64,000 nt of DNA, from contig NZ_JBHRWV010000002.1 in the NCBI RefSeq assembly GCF_042648145.1, positions 285,180 through 349,179 of the forward strand, given 5' to 3'. Under the pieces are notes generated by a model. The model was given only the letters and a program-made list of their open reading frames with translations. It searched no databases and was not told the origin of the DNA. Every line of letters begins with the position of its first letter. Position 1 is the stretch's first letter. This document shows, piece after piece, positions 52,292-61,403 of this stretch. The stretch is from Salinicoccus sesuvii (GTDB lineage: Bacteria; Bacillota; Bacilli; Staphylococcales; Salinicoccaceae). Position numbers and translations under genes: made by a program.

Positions 52292-52329
52292 TTTTCAACC
52301 TCCTTAGGTGATTATACCGAATTTTAACG

Positions 52330-52362
52330 TATAAAAAAAGACTGATCTCGGTAGGTCAGCCT
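52330..52362 (-). terminator. Terminator of the RNase H-like gene
   Basis: On the minus strand, GGCTGA and TCAGTC pair (one G-T) around about 10 nt and are followed by TTTTTTT. The stem is short. Confidence 0.6.
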
Positions 52363-52751
52363 TCCTTATGTTTATAAAGTAATTCCTTTGCACGTTCATC
52401 AGCTTGTCGGTTTTTGCCTCTCGGTGTCCAGCTGATCAGAAAGAGATCAAATTTTTTTAGATCAGCAGAGATGCTGTCAAAATATTTTCTGAAGACTGGA
52501 TGCTTTACGTGGTTTTTATCAAAGCTATCGGCTATGATTTTTGAATCGGTATAGACAATAAGAGAAGTAATCGAGTGTTCGATCGCTTTCTCCACAGCGA
52601 ATTCTAATGTAGCCCATTCGGCTTCGTGGTTGTCCATCTCTCCTAGAAACTTGGTAAATTCGTGATTCATCCCGTCATCTTTGAATACGACTGCACCAGC
52701 AGCCATTTTCGGCTGCATGGACGCAGCTGCATCTATATAAGCACGTGTCAT
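52356..52751 (-). CDS. RNase HI-like protein
   Basis: This 131-residue RNase H-fold protein has four carboxylates in the usual order: D in YIDAAASM, E in EAEWATLEFA, D in VYTDSK and D in NRQADERAKE. It corresponds to the YpeP/YpdQ-type proteins of Bacillus, some of which lack RNase H activity. It is 11 nt downstream of the 5'-3' exonuclease gene, so the two may cooperate in removing RNA primers; that is inference. Confidence 0.88.
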   Translation of the reverse strand: MTRAYIDAAASMQPKMAAGAVVFKDDGMNHEFTKFLGEMDNHEAEWATLEFAVEKAIEHSITSLIVYTDSKIIADSFDKNHVKHPVFRKYFDSISADLKKFDLFLISWTPRGKNRQADERAKELLYKHKEG

Positions 52752-52762
52752 GCACTCACCTC

Positions 52763-53635
52763 CTATAGATCCAAAGTTCCGACAAACTTGCTGCTGATTG
52801 CGAGGTCATGATCATCAAGTATAGCTTGAAGTTCAGTTTTTGAAATGCTGAGCACACTATTTTGCTCTATATGTCTAAAATCGACCGGTACATCGGTGAT
52901 GATGCGCGCTAGTCTCTGAGAAATCTTGAGCGACTCAATATCACTTTCTATCTTGTTACGGATAGATGGTGTCAATGTGTCAAGCTGTGTAAGGATATGC
53001 TCAACACTTCCAAACTCGCGGATCAGTTTGAATGCAGTCTTTTCTCCAATACCTTTGACCCCTTTGTAACCATCGCTTGCATCCCCCATCAGTGCCTTGA
53101 CATCAATGAATTGCTCTGGAGTTATACCATGCTCCGCTTCAAACCGGGATTTTGTATATTGGTCATATACTGTATAACCTTTCTTCGTCAACCACAGTTC
53201 GTTGTGATCGTCGAGCAATTGTAGGAGGTCCTTATCTCCGCTAACGATGACGATATTATCATACTCTTTGGATAATGTACCGATAATATCGTCGGCTTCA
53301 TATCCTTTCATTCCAATCTGGAACATGCCAAGGGCATCAAGTACCTCTTTGACATGATCAAACTGTGGGATGAGTTCATCCGGCGGTGCCACTCTATCTT
53401 TCTTATAGTCTGCATACCAGTCATTCCTGACCGTCTTTGCCCCCATATCCCAAGTGATGACCAGGTGCTCTGGTCTTAGCGTCTCCACAAGCTTCAGAAC
53501 ATGCCGGACGACGCCTTGGACACCATTGGTCGGCCTATTATACGCATTATACATGAACTGCTGCCGAAAACTGGTCGCATAGAAATGACGGAAGAGCAGT
53601 GCCATGCCATCTACTACAAGTATATTGTTATTCAT
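52763..53635 (-). CDS. 5'-3' exonuclease (flap endonuclease, YpcP-like)
   Basis: This 290-residue FEN family protein resembles the 5' nuclease domain of DNA polymerase I. It has the N-terminal VVDGMALLFRHF, the metal-binding GYEADDIIGTL and VSGDKDLLQLL, and the helix-hairpin-helix VKGIGEKTAFKLI. It can remove RNA primers and flaps. It overlaps the rhodanese gene by 8 nt and is followed by the RNase H-like gene. Confidence 0.93.
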   Translation of the reverse strand: MNNNILVVDGMALLFRHFYATSFRQQFMYNAYNRPTNGVQGVVRHVLKLVETLRPEHLVITWDMGAKTVRNDWYADYKKDRVAPPDELIPQFDHVKEVLDALGMFQIGMKGYEADDIIGTLSKEYDNIVIVSGDKDLLQLLDDHNELWLTKKGYTVYDQYTKSRFEAEHGITPEQFIDVKALMGDASDGYKGVKGIGEKTAFKLIREFGSVEHILTQLDTLTPSIRNKIESDIESLKISQRLARIITDVPVDFRHIEQNSVLSISKTELQAILDDHDLAISSKFVGTLDL

Positions 53636-54494
53636 TCAGAGATAGAATCCTTTCATTCAGTGGGGCGTCCCCACTTTCGATACTATTTTCATCGTCTGTT
53701 ATCCATTCTGAGAAGCTGCCCCCGTACAAACGCACCGGAAGTCCCATTTCACCGAGGACTAAAAACGGCGGTGTGGCACTCATACCGGAACCGCAATATA
53801 CGATAATTTCCTTATAGCTGTCGAGGAAATGGCGCATATGGTTACATGCACCGAAGTTTATTCTTCCACCTCTGAAGAAATTGCCATATGGGATATTCAC
53901 AGCACCAGGAATATGGCCCATTTTTAAATCAATGGGTTCTTCGATCCCAAGGTACCGCGGTCTGCTTCTAACATCAATTAAAAGAACATCTTCGTCTTGA
54001 ATAGCTCTTTTCACATCCTCCATAAGCACAAGCAACCCGACTTCGACGTCGGTATAGTCTCCAGTCCGGGTAAAATCTGCTTCGGGCAGTTCGGGTATCG
54101 TTCCGCCGACTGATGCCGTCAGCATGTTAAGCTGCTCGAGCGAATCATTCCATAACAAAGCATCTAAACCATACAGTCTGAATAGATAATATAGGCGCGT
54201 ATGGAAGAACTGTTGTTCCCCGTCGAATAAGACCGGCATCTGCATTGATGACTTTGACAATGCCTCATGGAGTGTCTTGACGACACTTTTAACCGGTATC
54301 GGGTGTCTCCCCCGATTGAGCCCCTCCCGATCGAACATCCAAGGGTACTGTGGAATATGTACAGTGCCAGCTACCGGAAACTCAGCTACCTTATCCACTG
54401 ACCCAGTTAAATCATCCATGACATTGCGGCAATCCACCAAGGTGAGCGTGTTGAAATCATGTTCGGCTACGGTTGTTCTATCTATAATAGTCAT
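53628..54494 (-). CDS. Thiosulfate/3-mercaptopyruvate sulfurtransferase-like protein (double rhodanese)
   Basis: This 288-residue protein has two rhodanese domains, the second active, with the persulfide cysteine C234 in VYCGSGMSATP. The first domain lacks the active-site loop, as usual for tandem rhodaneses. The loop CGSGMSA is closer to mercaptopyruvate sulfurtransferases than to CRxGxR rhodaneses. The ATG overlaps the stop of the dynamin gene. The substrate is not proven. Confidence 0.88.
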   Translation of the reverse strand: MTIIDRTTVAEHDFNTLTLVDCRNVMDDLTGSVDKVAEFPVAGTVHIPQYPWMFDREGLNRGRHPIPVKSVVKTLHEALSKSSMQMPVLFDGEQQFFHTRLYYLFRLYGLDALLWNDSLEQLNMLTASVGGTIPELPEADFTRTGDYTDVEVGLLVLMEDVKRAIQDEDVLLIDVRSRPRYLGIEEPIDLKMGHIPGAVNIPYGNFFRGGRINFGACNHMRHFLDSYKEIIVYCGSGMSATPPFLVLGEMGLPVRLYGGSFSEWITDDENSIESGDAPLNERILSLNE

Positions 54495-57400
54495 GTAGTA
54501 ACTCCTTCCAAGTGACTTATTGCCTCAGCAAGGGTTATGTCCGCCTCGTGGTCTGCCTGACTGATTTCAGGCAGTGGCTCTGACAGTGCCTGTCTGACAG
54601 CAACGAGTTGATCTCCCATACGCTCATCCACTGTTTTTAGATAGTCATCGATCATATGGACCATTTCGTCTTTCATTTTTGTATCATCGATAGAGTTGAT
54701 AATAGCTTCAGAAAGCTCAAGAAGCAAACTACGGAAATCCTTCATTCTGTTTTTAACACGTGCAAGCGGCTTTTCATACTGGATAAGCTGCGATGCATCG
54801 ATTTCGATACTTGGCTGTGCATATTCACCGTAGCTGGTATCGACACGCTGAGCTGTTTGCGTTTCCTTAAGACCTTCGTTCAGTTGCCCAACCATCTGAT
54901 CGATCTCTCGTTGTGCTTTATGATAGATGGCATTGAAACTTGTTGCTGTTTCAAGTCCAAGATGGTGATTGATGGTGTTTACAAGATAAGCCTGGTTATC
55001 GGATATAAAGCGTGCATCATTCATGTCAGATGGAGAAATCAGACCTTTTAACTGGTCGTAGAGTTTCAATGTCAGCTGCTTCTTTGTATGAGATAGGATG
55101 ATATCAAGCTCCTGGTGAAGTGTCGGTGCAGTAGCAGTTGCTGTAAAACCATCAATTGCCTCAATTGAACGGCTTCTTGCTGCCTCGATCTCCGCCTGCA
55201 TTTTATGCTGGTCGTGGTATCGTTGTTTGTTACCCTCAACAGTGCGCTGTAGTTGCCTAGCCGTCTCTTGCATAGACTGGTACTGCATGTACGACGCGTT
55301 ATGACTGGCAATTGAAACAATCTGATCTTTTGCAGTGTCAAATCTTGCGTCTCCGGGCCCAAGGGCCTGTCTGCTTGATACCGGAAATATTCTGTGGGAG
55401 ATTTCAAGCTTTTCCAGTGAAGTTTGAATATACCCGAGTACTTTAGTGAGGTCTTCCTCAGACTGCATTAAATCAACGGCGTTGACAATGAAGAGAATCG
55501 GGAAATCAGGCCCTTTGATCGATTTGATATACTGCAAGAAGCGTTCGTCGGATTTGCTGAATACATGGTTGTAGTAGGACACATAGATGATCATGTCACT
55601 ACCGGCAATAGTACTATTTGTCTCTTTAGTGTGACGGTCATTGATGGAATTGATGCCCGGAGAATCAATTATTGTGAATCTGTCTGTAAATGCAGTATCG
55701 ATAGATAGGAACGCCTTATGGATGAATATTGCTTCCTCATCCGTGCTGATCATGTCAATGAGGCCTGCAGTTTCCATCACAATGTCCTTTCCGAGGTGGG
55801 CACTATGTGTATCATAGTGGGAGAGGATACCATCGATAAATGGAATGTGGGCTTCGCTCACCTTGCGCCGGTTCTGTTTTACCCAAGGCAGGAAATCCTG
55901 GACTGTGCTACCCTCTTTGTTTGAGATCACCTTAAGCGATTGTACAAGGTCCGCTTCTGTTTTAAATAGTGCGTGGCTCTCTGTGCCGCCTGAAATTTCA
56001 GTGATGGTGGCAGTCGTCGGGTTCGGGCTTGTAGTTAAATGCACACCGCCCAACAGTGCATTGACAAATGTCGTCTTTCCGGCACTGAATCCACCGAAAA
56101 CGCTGATATTGACTTCTCCCTTTTCAATCCGCTCAAGCTTCTCCATTATTATATTGCGATACGCGTCGTATCTTGGGTATTTTGTCAATATTTCAACAAG
56201 CTTACGGTAGTAGGCGGTATCCATCTCATCTGACGGAGTATCGGTCGCATTGTCCCGATGATTGGGGGTCTTTGGGCGCACTTCTCCGAAGTCTTTACTG
56301 ATGGCCTCCGTCATATCCAGCTTCTCCATTTCATCATCTAAGTGGATGTAGAAGTGCCTGTAGTTTTGTGTCTGGATTGATTGGATAAGTTCGAATACTC
56401 GCTTTAGCGACGTGTAGCTTTCAAGTGTACTAGTGAGCTCAAGGGATCCAGCAGTCTGCGTCTGCATTTCAATTTCAAGTTCCGCCATATGCTCCATCGC
56501 GAGTTTAGTGATATCTGACCCTATCGCCCGCTTCAACTTGTCCAAATAGTTCGAGATATATGCGGACGACAATGCCGTGATACCTTCTTCTATGAGTAGG
56601 TCCGCCTTCCAAGTGTACTTGAAAGGCGCACCACGCAGACGGAGCGTGTCGAATAGTGAATTGATTGGTGCATTGATCTCTGTTTGGAGTACCGGGCCAA
56701 TCTCATCCCCGATTTGTTGCTTGTATGATTCAACGAGCGCCTGTGCCTTCTTCTTCTTACCGAACAGACCACCGGGCTGTATCTCCCCTGCTCTTGCTCT
56801 CAAGTAGTCTTCTATCGCTGTTTTAACCTGATGTGGATAGAGATAGCTGTTCGTAACGATGTCCTTTAAGGCCGACTGGACGTGCGTGCGGAGTGCCGCT
56901 TCGTCTTCATGCATGCGGGAGAGAGCATTGTTGCCGAGCGCGTTATCGAGATAGGTGATTTGTTCATCCACTGCTTCCATTGTCGGTGATGTAGTAAGCT
57001 CGAGTGTTGTCTCTATATCGTATGCAATGTCCTCTAGGTACTGTAGCTGTCTGTACTCGATATTGTGTATGATACGATCATGGTAGCGCTCCTGATAGGC
57101 AGGTCGGTCTGCTTCTATACTTACAATCTCCTGGCAAACCTGCTCCACTTCGTTATGGCTAGTTTCATAAATCGAAGTAGTAAAAATATGGGCAGGTGCT
57201 ACATTCCAGTGCCCGAGTGTCTTTTTGATCCGCGACATGAAAGTCTCCATCAAGAGTTCCGCATCATCGTGCTTGTCAATCTGGTTGATGATTAAAGAAA
57301 AAGGAATCTCTAGTTCCGAGATTTCCTTGAGGAGCTTCATGTTGTGCTCACTCTCCACATGGTTGTATTCGACGGTAAAGAAGATGTAATCACTATTTAA

Positions 57401-57865
57401 GAGAAAGCGGTTAGCACTTTCTTCGTGACTGCGTGTATTAGAATCAACCCCCGGGGTATCCTGGAATACCGTACGATCACTGAATTGTGGATGAGATACA
57501 TTCATCGAGATGGATGTGATGTCAAGGTCCCTAGTATTGAGGTTTCTGAGTTCTGCGTAGCTTGCGAGTGGGATATACCTGTACTGGTCGACAAAAGCCT
57601 GTATCTCTTGTTCCGTTCCAATTTCGACTGAAACGGTATTGCTTGTGGTGGGTACGGGGGAAGATGGCAGGATATCTTGGTCGAGCAAATGATTGATCAA
57701 GCTCGATTTACCCGCTGAATAGTGGCCGATAAATGAAAATACGAGCTGATCTTTATAAGTCTTCATAATGGCATGGTCGATCTGTGAAACAAGTACATCA
57801 TTATCGGACTTCAGTATCTCTTTTTTCAGTTTATATAATGTATCGAGTGTCCCTGTCGCTGCCAC
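54491..57865 (-). CDS. Bacterial dynamin-like protein with two GTPase units (DynA-like)
   Basis: This 1124-residue protein has two complete dynamin modules in tandem. The first P-loop is GHYSAGKSS at about residues 47-55, with switch DTPGVDSNT and G4 motif NQIDKHD. The second P-loop is GGFSAGKTT near residue 591, with DSPGINSIND and VNAVDLM. B. subtilis DynA has the same layout and protects and fuses membranes. GTG 57865 is preferred: GGGAGG lies upstream and the methyltransferase stop is 5 nt away, whereas ATG 57922 would overlap that gene by about 50 nt. Confidence 0.92.
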   Translation of the reverse strand: MAATGTLDTLYKLKKEILKSDNDVLVSQIDHAIMKTYKDQLVFSFIGHYSAGKSSLINHLLDQDILPSSPVPTTSNTVSVEIGTEQEIQAFVDQYRYIPLASYAELRNLNTRDLDITSISMNVSHPQFSDRTVFQDTPGVDSNTRSHEESANRFLLNSDYIFFTVEYNHVESEHNMKLLKEISELEIPFSLIINQIDKHDDAELLMETFMSRIKKTLGHWNVAPAHIFTTSIYETSHNEVEQVCQEIVSIEADRPAYQERYHDRIIHNIEYRQLQYLEDIAYDIETTLELTTSPTMEAVDEQITYLDNALGNNALSRMHEDEAALRTHVQSALKDIVTNSYLYPHQVKTAIEDYLRARAGEIQPGGLFGKKKKAQALVESYKQQIGDEIGPVLQTEINAPINSLFDTLRLRGAPFKYTWKADLLIEEGITALSSAYISNYLDKLKRAIGSDITKLAMEHMAELEIEMQTQTAGSLELTSTLESYTSLKRVFELIQSIQTQNYRHFYIHLDDEMEKLDMTEAISKDFGEVRPKTPNHRDNATDTPSDEMDTAYYRKLVEILTKYPRYDAYRNIIMEKLERIEKGEVNISVFGGFSAGKTTFVNALLGGVHLTTSPNPTTATITEISGGTESHALFKTEADLVQSLKVISNKEGSTVQDFLPWVKQNRRKVSEAHIPFIDGILSHYDTHSAHLGKDIVMETAGLIDMISTDEEAIFIHKAFLSIDTAFTDRFTIIDSPGINSINDRHTKETNSTIAGSDMIIYVSYYNHVFSKSDERFLQYIKSIKGPDFPILFIVNAVDLMQSEEDLTKVLGYIQTSLEKLEISHRIFPVSSRQALGPGDARFDTAKDQIVSIASHNASYMQYQSMQETARQLQRTVEGNKQRYHDQHKMQAEIEAARSRSIEAIDGFTATATAPTLHQELDIILSHTKKQLTLKLYDQLKGLISPSDMNDARFISDNQAYLVNTINHHLGLETATSFNAIYHKAQREIDQMVGQLNEGLKETQTAQRVDTSYGEYAQPSIEIDASQLIQYEKPLARVKNRMKDFRSLLLELSEAIINSIDDTKMKDEMVHMIDDYLKTVDERMGDQLVAVRQALSEPLPEISQADHEADITLAEAISHLEGVTT

Positions 57866-57869
57866 TTGG

Positions 57870-58997
57870 TCATTCCTCCCGCTTTCCCCAGTATTGGAAG
57901 TAGGTTGTTTCGATATAGCCATTAAAGAGCTTGCGTCGTTTAGTCGCTTTCTTGTTTACGATATGCTCGAACATTTTGTTTGAAGTCATCAGATAGAGAC
58001 TGAGTGAAGGGTGCGCGCGCATGAGTTCGCCGAGTGTGCGATACATTTCTTCCACTGCCTTTGCTTCACCGATACGTTCACCATAAGGTGGATTGGTAAC
58101 GATCTGGACATTTCCCTCGGTAATCTCAAGATCATGAACATCAAGCACCTTGAACTCGATGTTATCGAGTAGGCCAACTTCCATGGCATTGTCTCTGGCA
58201 ATCCGGATCATTTCGGGATCATTGTCGGAGGCATATATCTTCACATCACGGTCATAGTGTGCCGCTTCTTCGAGTTCCATACGCACGCGGATCCAGTCGG
58301 CTTCCGGGATGATATCCCATTTCTCAGCATCAAACGTTCGGTTGGATCCCGGTGCGATATTCAGTGCCATCATCGCTGCTTCAATAGCGATAGTGCCTGA
58401 ACCTGTAAATGGGTCAATGAGTGGACTTGTGCCATCATAATTGGCAAGACCAAGCATTGTCGCAGCAAGCGTCTCCTTAATTGGTGCCTCACCCTGAGCA
58501 GTACGGTAGCCCCGCTTGTGCAGAGCATCTCCACTGGTGTCTATCGTCAGTACAGCACGATCTTTCAGGATTTGGATATCCACCTTATAGCGTGGTCCTG
58601 TCTCGGGGAGTTTACTTTTAATGCTGAACGCCTCCTTCAAATGTTCGACAATCGCCTTTTTGACGATACGCTGCACGTCCGGCACGCTGTAGAGTGTGGA
58701 CTTATGGGAGCGACCCGTCACCGGGAATTCGGCGGATGGACCGAGAATGTCGGACCATGGCAGTGCTTTGGTCTTCTCGAACAGTTCATCGAAAGTGAGT
58801 ACATCGAAGTCACCGATGATGATACGGATCCGGTCGGCGGTGCGCATCATCAAGTTTGTCCGGATGATTGCCATCTCATCGCCCTCAAAATAGACCCGTC
58901 CATTCTCAAGACGTGTTTCATAGCCGAGTGCCTCTATCTCATTTGCAACGACACGCTCGATGCCCATCGGTGTATTTGCCAGCAGTTTGAATTGCAT
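57870..58997 (-). CDS. THUMP-domain class I rRNA/RNA methyltransferase (RlmL/YpsC-like)
   Basis: This 375-residue RNA methyltransferase has a ferredoxin-like and THUMP region (about 1-160), then a Rossmann fold with DPFTGSGTIAIEAAM for SAM binding and the catalytic NPPYGERIG, the guanine-N2 methylase signature. ATG 58997 has GAGAGGG upstream; the longer ORF from 59108 would run into RNase P RNA. In Bacillus the same neighbour order (ypsC, rnpB, gpsB, ypsA) is seen. The likely target is a guanosine in 23S rRNA. Confidence 0.9.
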   Translation of the reverse strand: MQFKLLANTPMGIERVVANEIEALGYETRLENGRVYFEGDEMAIIRTNLMMRTADRIRIIIGDFDVLTFDELFEKTKALPWSDILGPSAEFPVTGRSHKSTLYSVPDVQRIVKKAIVEHLKEAFSIKSKLPETGPRYKVDIQILKDRAVLTIDTSGDALHKRGYRTAQGEAPIKETLAATMLGLANYDGTSPLIDPFTGSGTIAIEAAMMALNIAPGSNRTFDAEKWDIIPEADWIRVRMELEEAAHYDRDVKIYASDNDPEMIRIARDNAMEVGLLDNIEFKVLDVHDLEITEGNVQIVTNPPYGERIGEAKAVEEMYRTLGELMRAHPSLSLYLMTSNKMFEHIVNKKATKRRKLFNGYIETTYFQYWGKREE

Positions 58998-59046
58998 CAA
59001 AAAACCCTCTCTTTTATGGAAGTTTATATGTAGTTCAAATTCATTA

Positions 59047-59079
59047 TAAAATAAAAGCTCTCCATTCGTAATGGAGAGC
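59047..59079 (-). terminator. Terminator of rnpB
   Basis: On the minus strand, GCTCTCCATT-ACG-AATGGAGAGC is followed by TTTTATTTTA. Confidence 0.88.
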
Positions 59080-59086
59080 GTAGCTA

Positions 59087-59490
59087 GTCCGGTATCTCTA
59101 TAAGCCATGTTCTGTACCGCTGTGCTAGGACGTGTACTAGTTACACTCGCACATTGGTGATAATCATCTGTCTATACTACACTGTAGTATCCTTCCGCTG
59201 GTTGAATTCCCATTGGAAAGTGCTCCTACCAAATTTGGATTGCTCACTCGAGGGGTTTACCGCGTTCCACCTTCTATATTTCTACAGAAGCTACGTCACT
59301 GTGGCACTTTTATAGTTACTGGATCCATATGCTTGGCACTTAGGACCGGTCACAGCCGTCAGCCGTTATAAAACGTACTGCCTTGACTTATTTCTTCGTC
59401 AAGCACGAACACTACGATCATCTCAGAATCGTGTGAGCATGGACTTTCCTCTATGCACATGGTGCATAGCGATTATCCGAGATACCGCGT
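59087..59490 (-). rRNA. rnpB: RNase P RNA, type B (catalytic RNA, not ribosomal)
   Basis: The RNA subunit of RNase P, which trims the 5' ends of tRNAs. On the minus strand it contains the conserved GAGGAAAGTCCATGC, GTGCCACAGTGACG, GGAACGCGGTAAACCCCT and the closing TACAGAACATGGCTTATAG, in order. The ends pair (GGTATCTC with GAGATACC), giving a transcript of about 400 nt, the usual size for type B. The class label offered is imperfect: it is a ribozyme ncRNA. It lies between gpsB and the methyltransferase gene, as in related genomes. Confidence 0.95.
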
Positions 59491-59494
59491 CAAA

Positions 59495-59821
59495 TCAATT
59501 TACTTTGGACTGACCAAATACTTTCTTTTCCAGGTTGCTGAGTCTCTTCAAAATGTCTATCTGGTGGTTCTGTGTCTGATTGTCGACCGATCTCGACTTC
59601 GTGGCGACACGGATCCTAAGTTCCTCTACTTCTTTTTTCAAACGTGCATTCTCATCCTCAAGCCGTTTTAGACTGTTGTTCATGTCAGCCATTTTTTGAT
59701 AGTCGCTGATTACATCATCTAGGAAACTATCTACTTCTATCGGCTTGAAGCCCCTGACAGACTTCTCAAATTCTTTCTCGAATATATCTTTTGCTGATAA
59801 TTTCAATGTATATTCGCTCAT
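59495..59821 (-). CDS. gpsB: Cell division protein GpsB
   Basis: GpsB links the division machinery to penicillin-binding proteins. The 108-residue protein has the DivIVA-like N-terminal domain (KLSAKDIFEKEFEKSVRGF and DSFLDDVISDYQ), a coiled coil at about 35-75 and a C-terminal helix for trimer formation. Start MSEYTLKL at 59821 has GAGAGGTGAAAG upstream. It lies between ypsA and rnpB, and pbp2, a likely partner, is in the same window. Confidence 0.94.
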   Translation of the reverse strand: MSEYTLKLSAKDIFEKEFEKSVRGFKPIEVDSFLDDVISDYQKMADMNNSLKRLEDENARLKKEVEELRIRVATKSRSVDNQTQNHQIDILKRLSNLEKKVFGQSKVN

Positions 59822-59825
59822 TCTT

Positions 59826-60365
59826 TCACCTCTCATAAGCGGAATCTATGAAAGCATTGATTTCGTCAAATTGTATTCTTTCAATATTATACGGATTATT
59901 CATCTGGAATTCAAGCATTTGATCATATATGAAGCGCGTTTTTGCCGGCACCTCGTCATCATAGATGACAAGTGCCTGATCCGAGTGCTCAATGAGAAAC
60001 TGGCTGATGATTCTGAACATTTTCGGGGATTTATACTCCCGGTCATAGACAAACCGGTGGAAATCACTTTCCTCCAAAATATGCTGGAGCTTCGCCTGAT
60101 CTTCTTCTTTGTACCTGTCATTAAACTTATGGAATGGTTTTAATACGCAGAATTTGAAACCATAGGCTTCCCGCAGTTCAATCATCGCCTCAGCAGCATA
60201 GAATTCGATCCCTGTAAACCCTTGGAGGATGAACCATTCAGTACCGGTCTCAGCATAAGCGCGCACTTTCTCTCTCATGAAGTCCTTCAGGACCTCAACT
60301 TCTTTTTGTGTCTCCTTAAATATGCCGAGCTCGTAGGGACGATAGCCTGTCACGAGCGTCTTCAT
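59826..60365 (-). CDS. ypsA: YpsA family (DUF1273, SLOG fold) protein
   Basis: This 179-residue SLOG-fold protein starts MKTLVTGYRPYELGIF and contains WFILQGFTGIEFYAAE, a nucleotide-binding glycine loop. In S. aureus and B. subtilis YpsA affects cell division. ATG 60365 is preferred, with GGGAAGGG upstream; the ORF from 60401 overlaps yppE and has no site. It ends 5 nt before gpsB, so the pair is co-transcribed. Confidence 0.88.
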   Translation of the reverse strand: MKTLVTGYRPYELGIFKETQKEVEVLKDFMREKVRAYAETGTEWFILQGFTGIEFYAAEAMIELREAYGFKFCVLKPFHKFNDRYKEEDQAKLQHILEESDFHRFVYDREYKSPKMFRIISQFLIEHSDQALVIYDDEVPAKTRFIYDQMLEFQMNNPYNIERIQFDEINAFIDSAYER

Positions 60366-60691
60366 TCGATCAGCCCTTCCCGTTCTACGTGCGCGAGCCA
60401 CATATTGATGAACTTATACTTCTCTTTGTAGAGTTTGACACTGAAACGTTTTTCATGGCAGGCCATCAGCAGTTCCATAAACTCCTCGACCATCTTTTGA
60501 CGTGTTACGGGATTGAATCTGAAATCTGTATCGATGGTGCCAATCTGTGCCACACGTTCTTTGTTTTCATCGAGAAACGGTGAGATTTCAGTAGTGAAGT
60601 CGAATTGATAGCCGTCTTTGGCCATATGATATCTGCGGTCGACCGCATCAAGCAGATCACGCAGTTCTTTAAAAGATGCATTTCTTGACAA
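60362..60691 (-). CDS. YppE-like (DUF1798) small protein
   Basis: This protein of about 109 residues is helical and highly charged (RNASFKELRDLLDAVDRRYHMAK at the start is shown here by position only: residues 2-24). It sits between recU and ypsA, where Bacillus has yppE. The start is probably the TTG at 60691, since GGGAG is 10 nt upstream; the ORF from 60718 adds a hydrophobic stretch translated from the ribosome binding site. The stop overlaps the ypsA ATG. Function unknown. Confidence 0.7.
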   Translation of the reverse strand: MSRNASFKELRDLLDAVDRRYHMAKDGYQFDFTTEISPFLDENKERVAQIGTIDTDFRFNPVTRQKMVEEFMELLMACHEKRFSVKLYKEKYKFINMWLAHVEREGLIE

Positions 60692-60788
60692 AAATGCCAC
60701 ACTCCCTATAATTATCAATGGTTTAATTCCACCATTATATTGTATAATATTATATTATCATCATACAGAATAATGAAAGGCGATGCAT

Positions 60789-61400
60789 ATGAAATATCCG
60801 AAGGGCATCAAATCACAGGCGAAGCGCCCAGCTAAAAGCGGCCGCTCATTTGATGGTGGTATTAAATACGGCCAAAGAGGCATGACACTTGAGAAGGATT
60901 TGGATCAGACAAACCAGTACTATTTGGAAAGCGGTCGCGCTGTAATACATAAGAAGCCGACCCCTGTCCAAATCGTCAACGTCGACTATCCTTCCAGAAA
61001 TAAAGCTAAAATTGATGAAGCATATTTCAAGGTCCCCTCCACCAGTGACTATAACGGTGTCTACAGAGGAAGGTATATAGATTTTGAAGCAAAAGAAACA
61101 CGGAATGACCAGCGGTTCCCCTTCATCAATATACACGCACATCAGGTCAATCACATGAAACAGTGTCATGAACAGGGTGGCGTGGTGTTCATCATCATCC
61201 GGTTCTCATTGTACGACGAATCTTATCTGATGCCGATTGAACATTTCCTACCCTTTTGGGATCTTTTCCAGGAGGGTGGCAGGAAATCCATCAGATATCA
61301 GGATATAAAAGCATCGGCCCTACTGCTGAAACAAGGGATGAACCCGAGAATCAGCTATTTGGACGCAGTCGACGAATTTTATTTCGAGAATGGAGAATAG
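60789..61400 (+). CDS. recU: Holliday junction resolvase RecU
   Basis: RecU cleaves four-way DNA junctions during recombinational repair and chromosome segregation. The 203-residue protein has the nuclease core with D/E residues in SRNKAKIDEAYFKVPSTSDY, VYRGRYIDFEAKET and FPFINIHAHQVNHM. ATG 60789 lies 8 nt from AAAGG; ATG 60783 is too close. It is followed 3 nt later by pbp2, the conserved recU-pbp pair of Firmicutes. Confidence 0.94.
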   Translation: MKYPKGIKSQAKRPAKSGRSFDGGIKYGQRGMTLEKDLDQTNQYYLESGRAVIHKKPTPVQIVNVDYPSRNKAKIDEAYFKVPSTSDYNGVYRGRYIDFEAKETRNDQRFPFINIHAHQVNHMKQCHEQGGVVFIIIRFSLYDESYLMPIEHFLPFWDLFQEGGRKSIRYQDIKASALLLKQGMNPRISYLDAVDEFYFENGE

Positions 61401-61403
61401 TGT

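Noticed and set aside
59453..59671. 72-codon plus-strand ORF across the rnpB start and gpsB
   Set aside because: It is antisense to RNase P RNA and gpsB, has no ribosome binding site and no recognisable protein.
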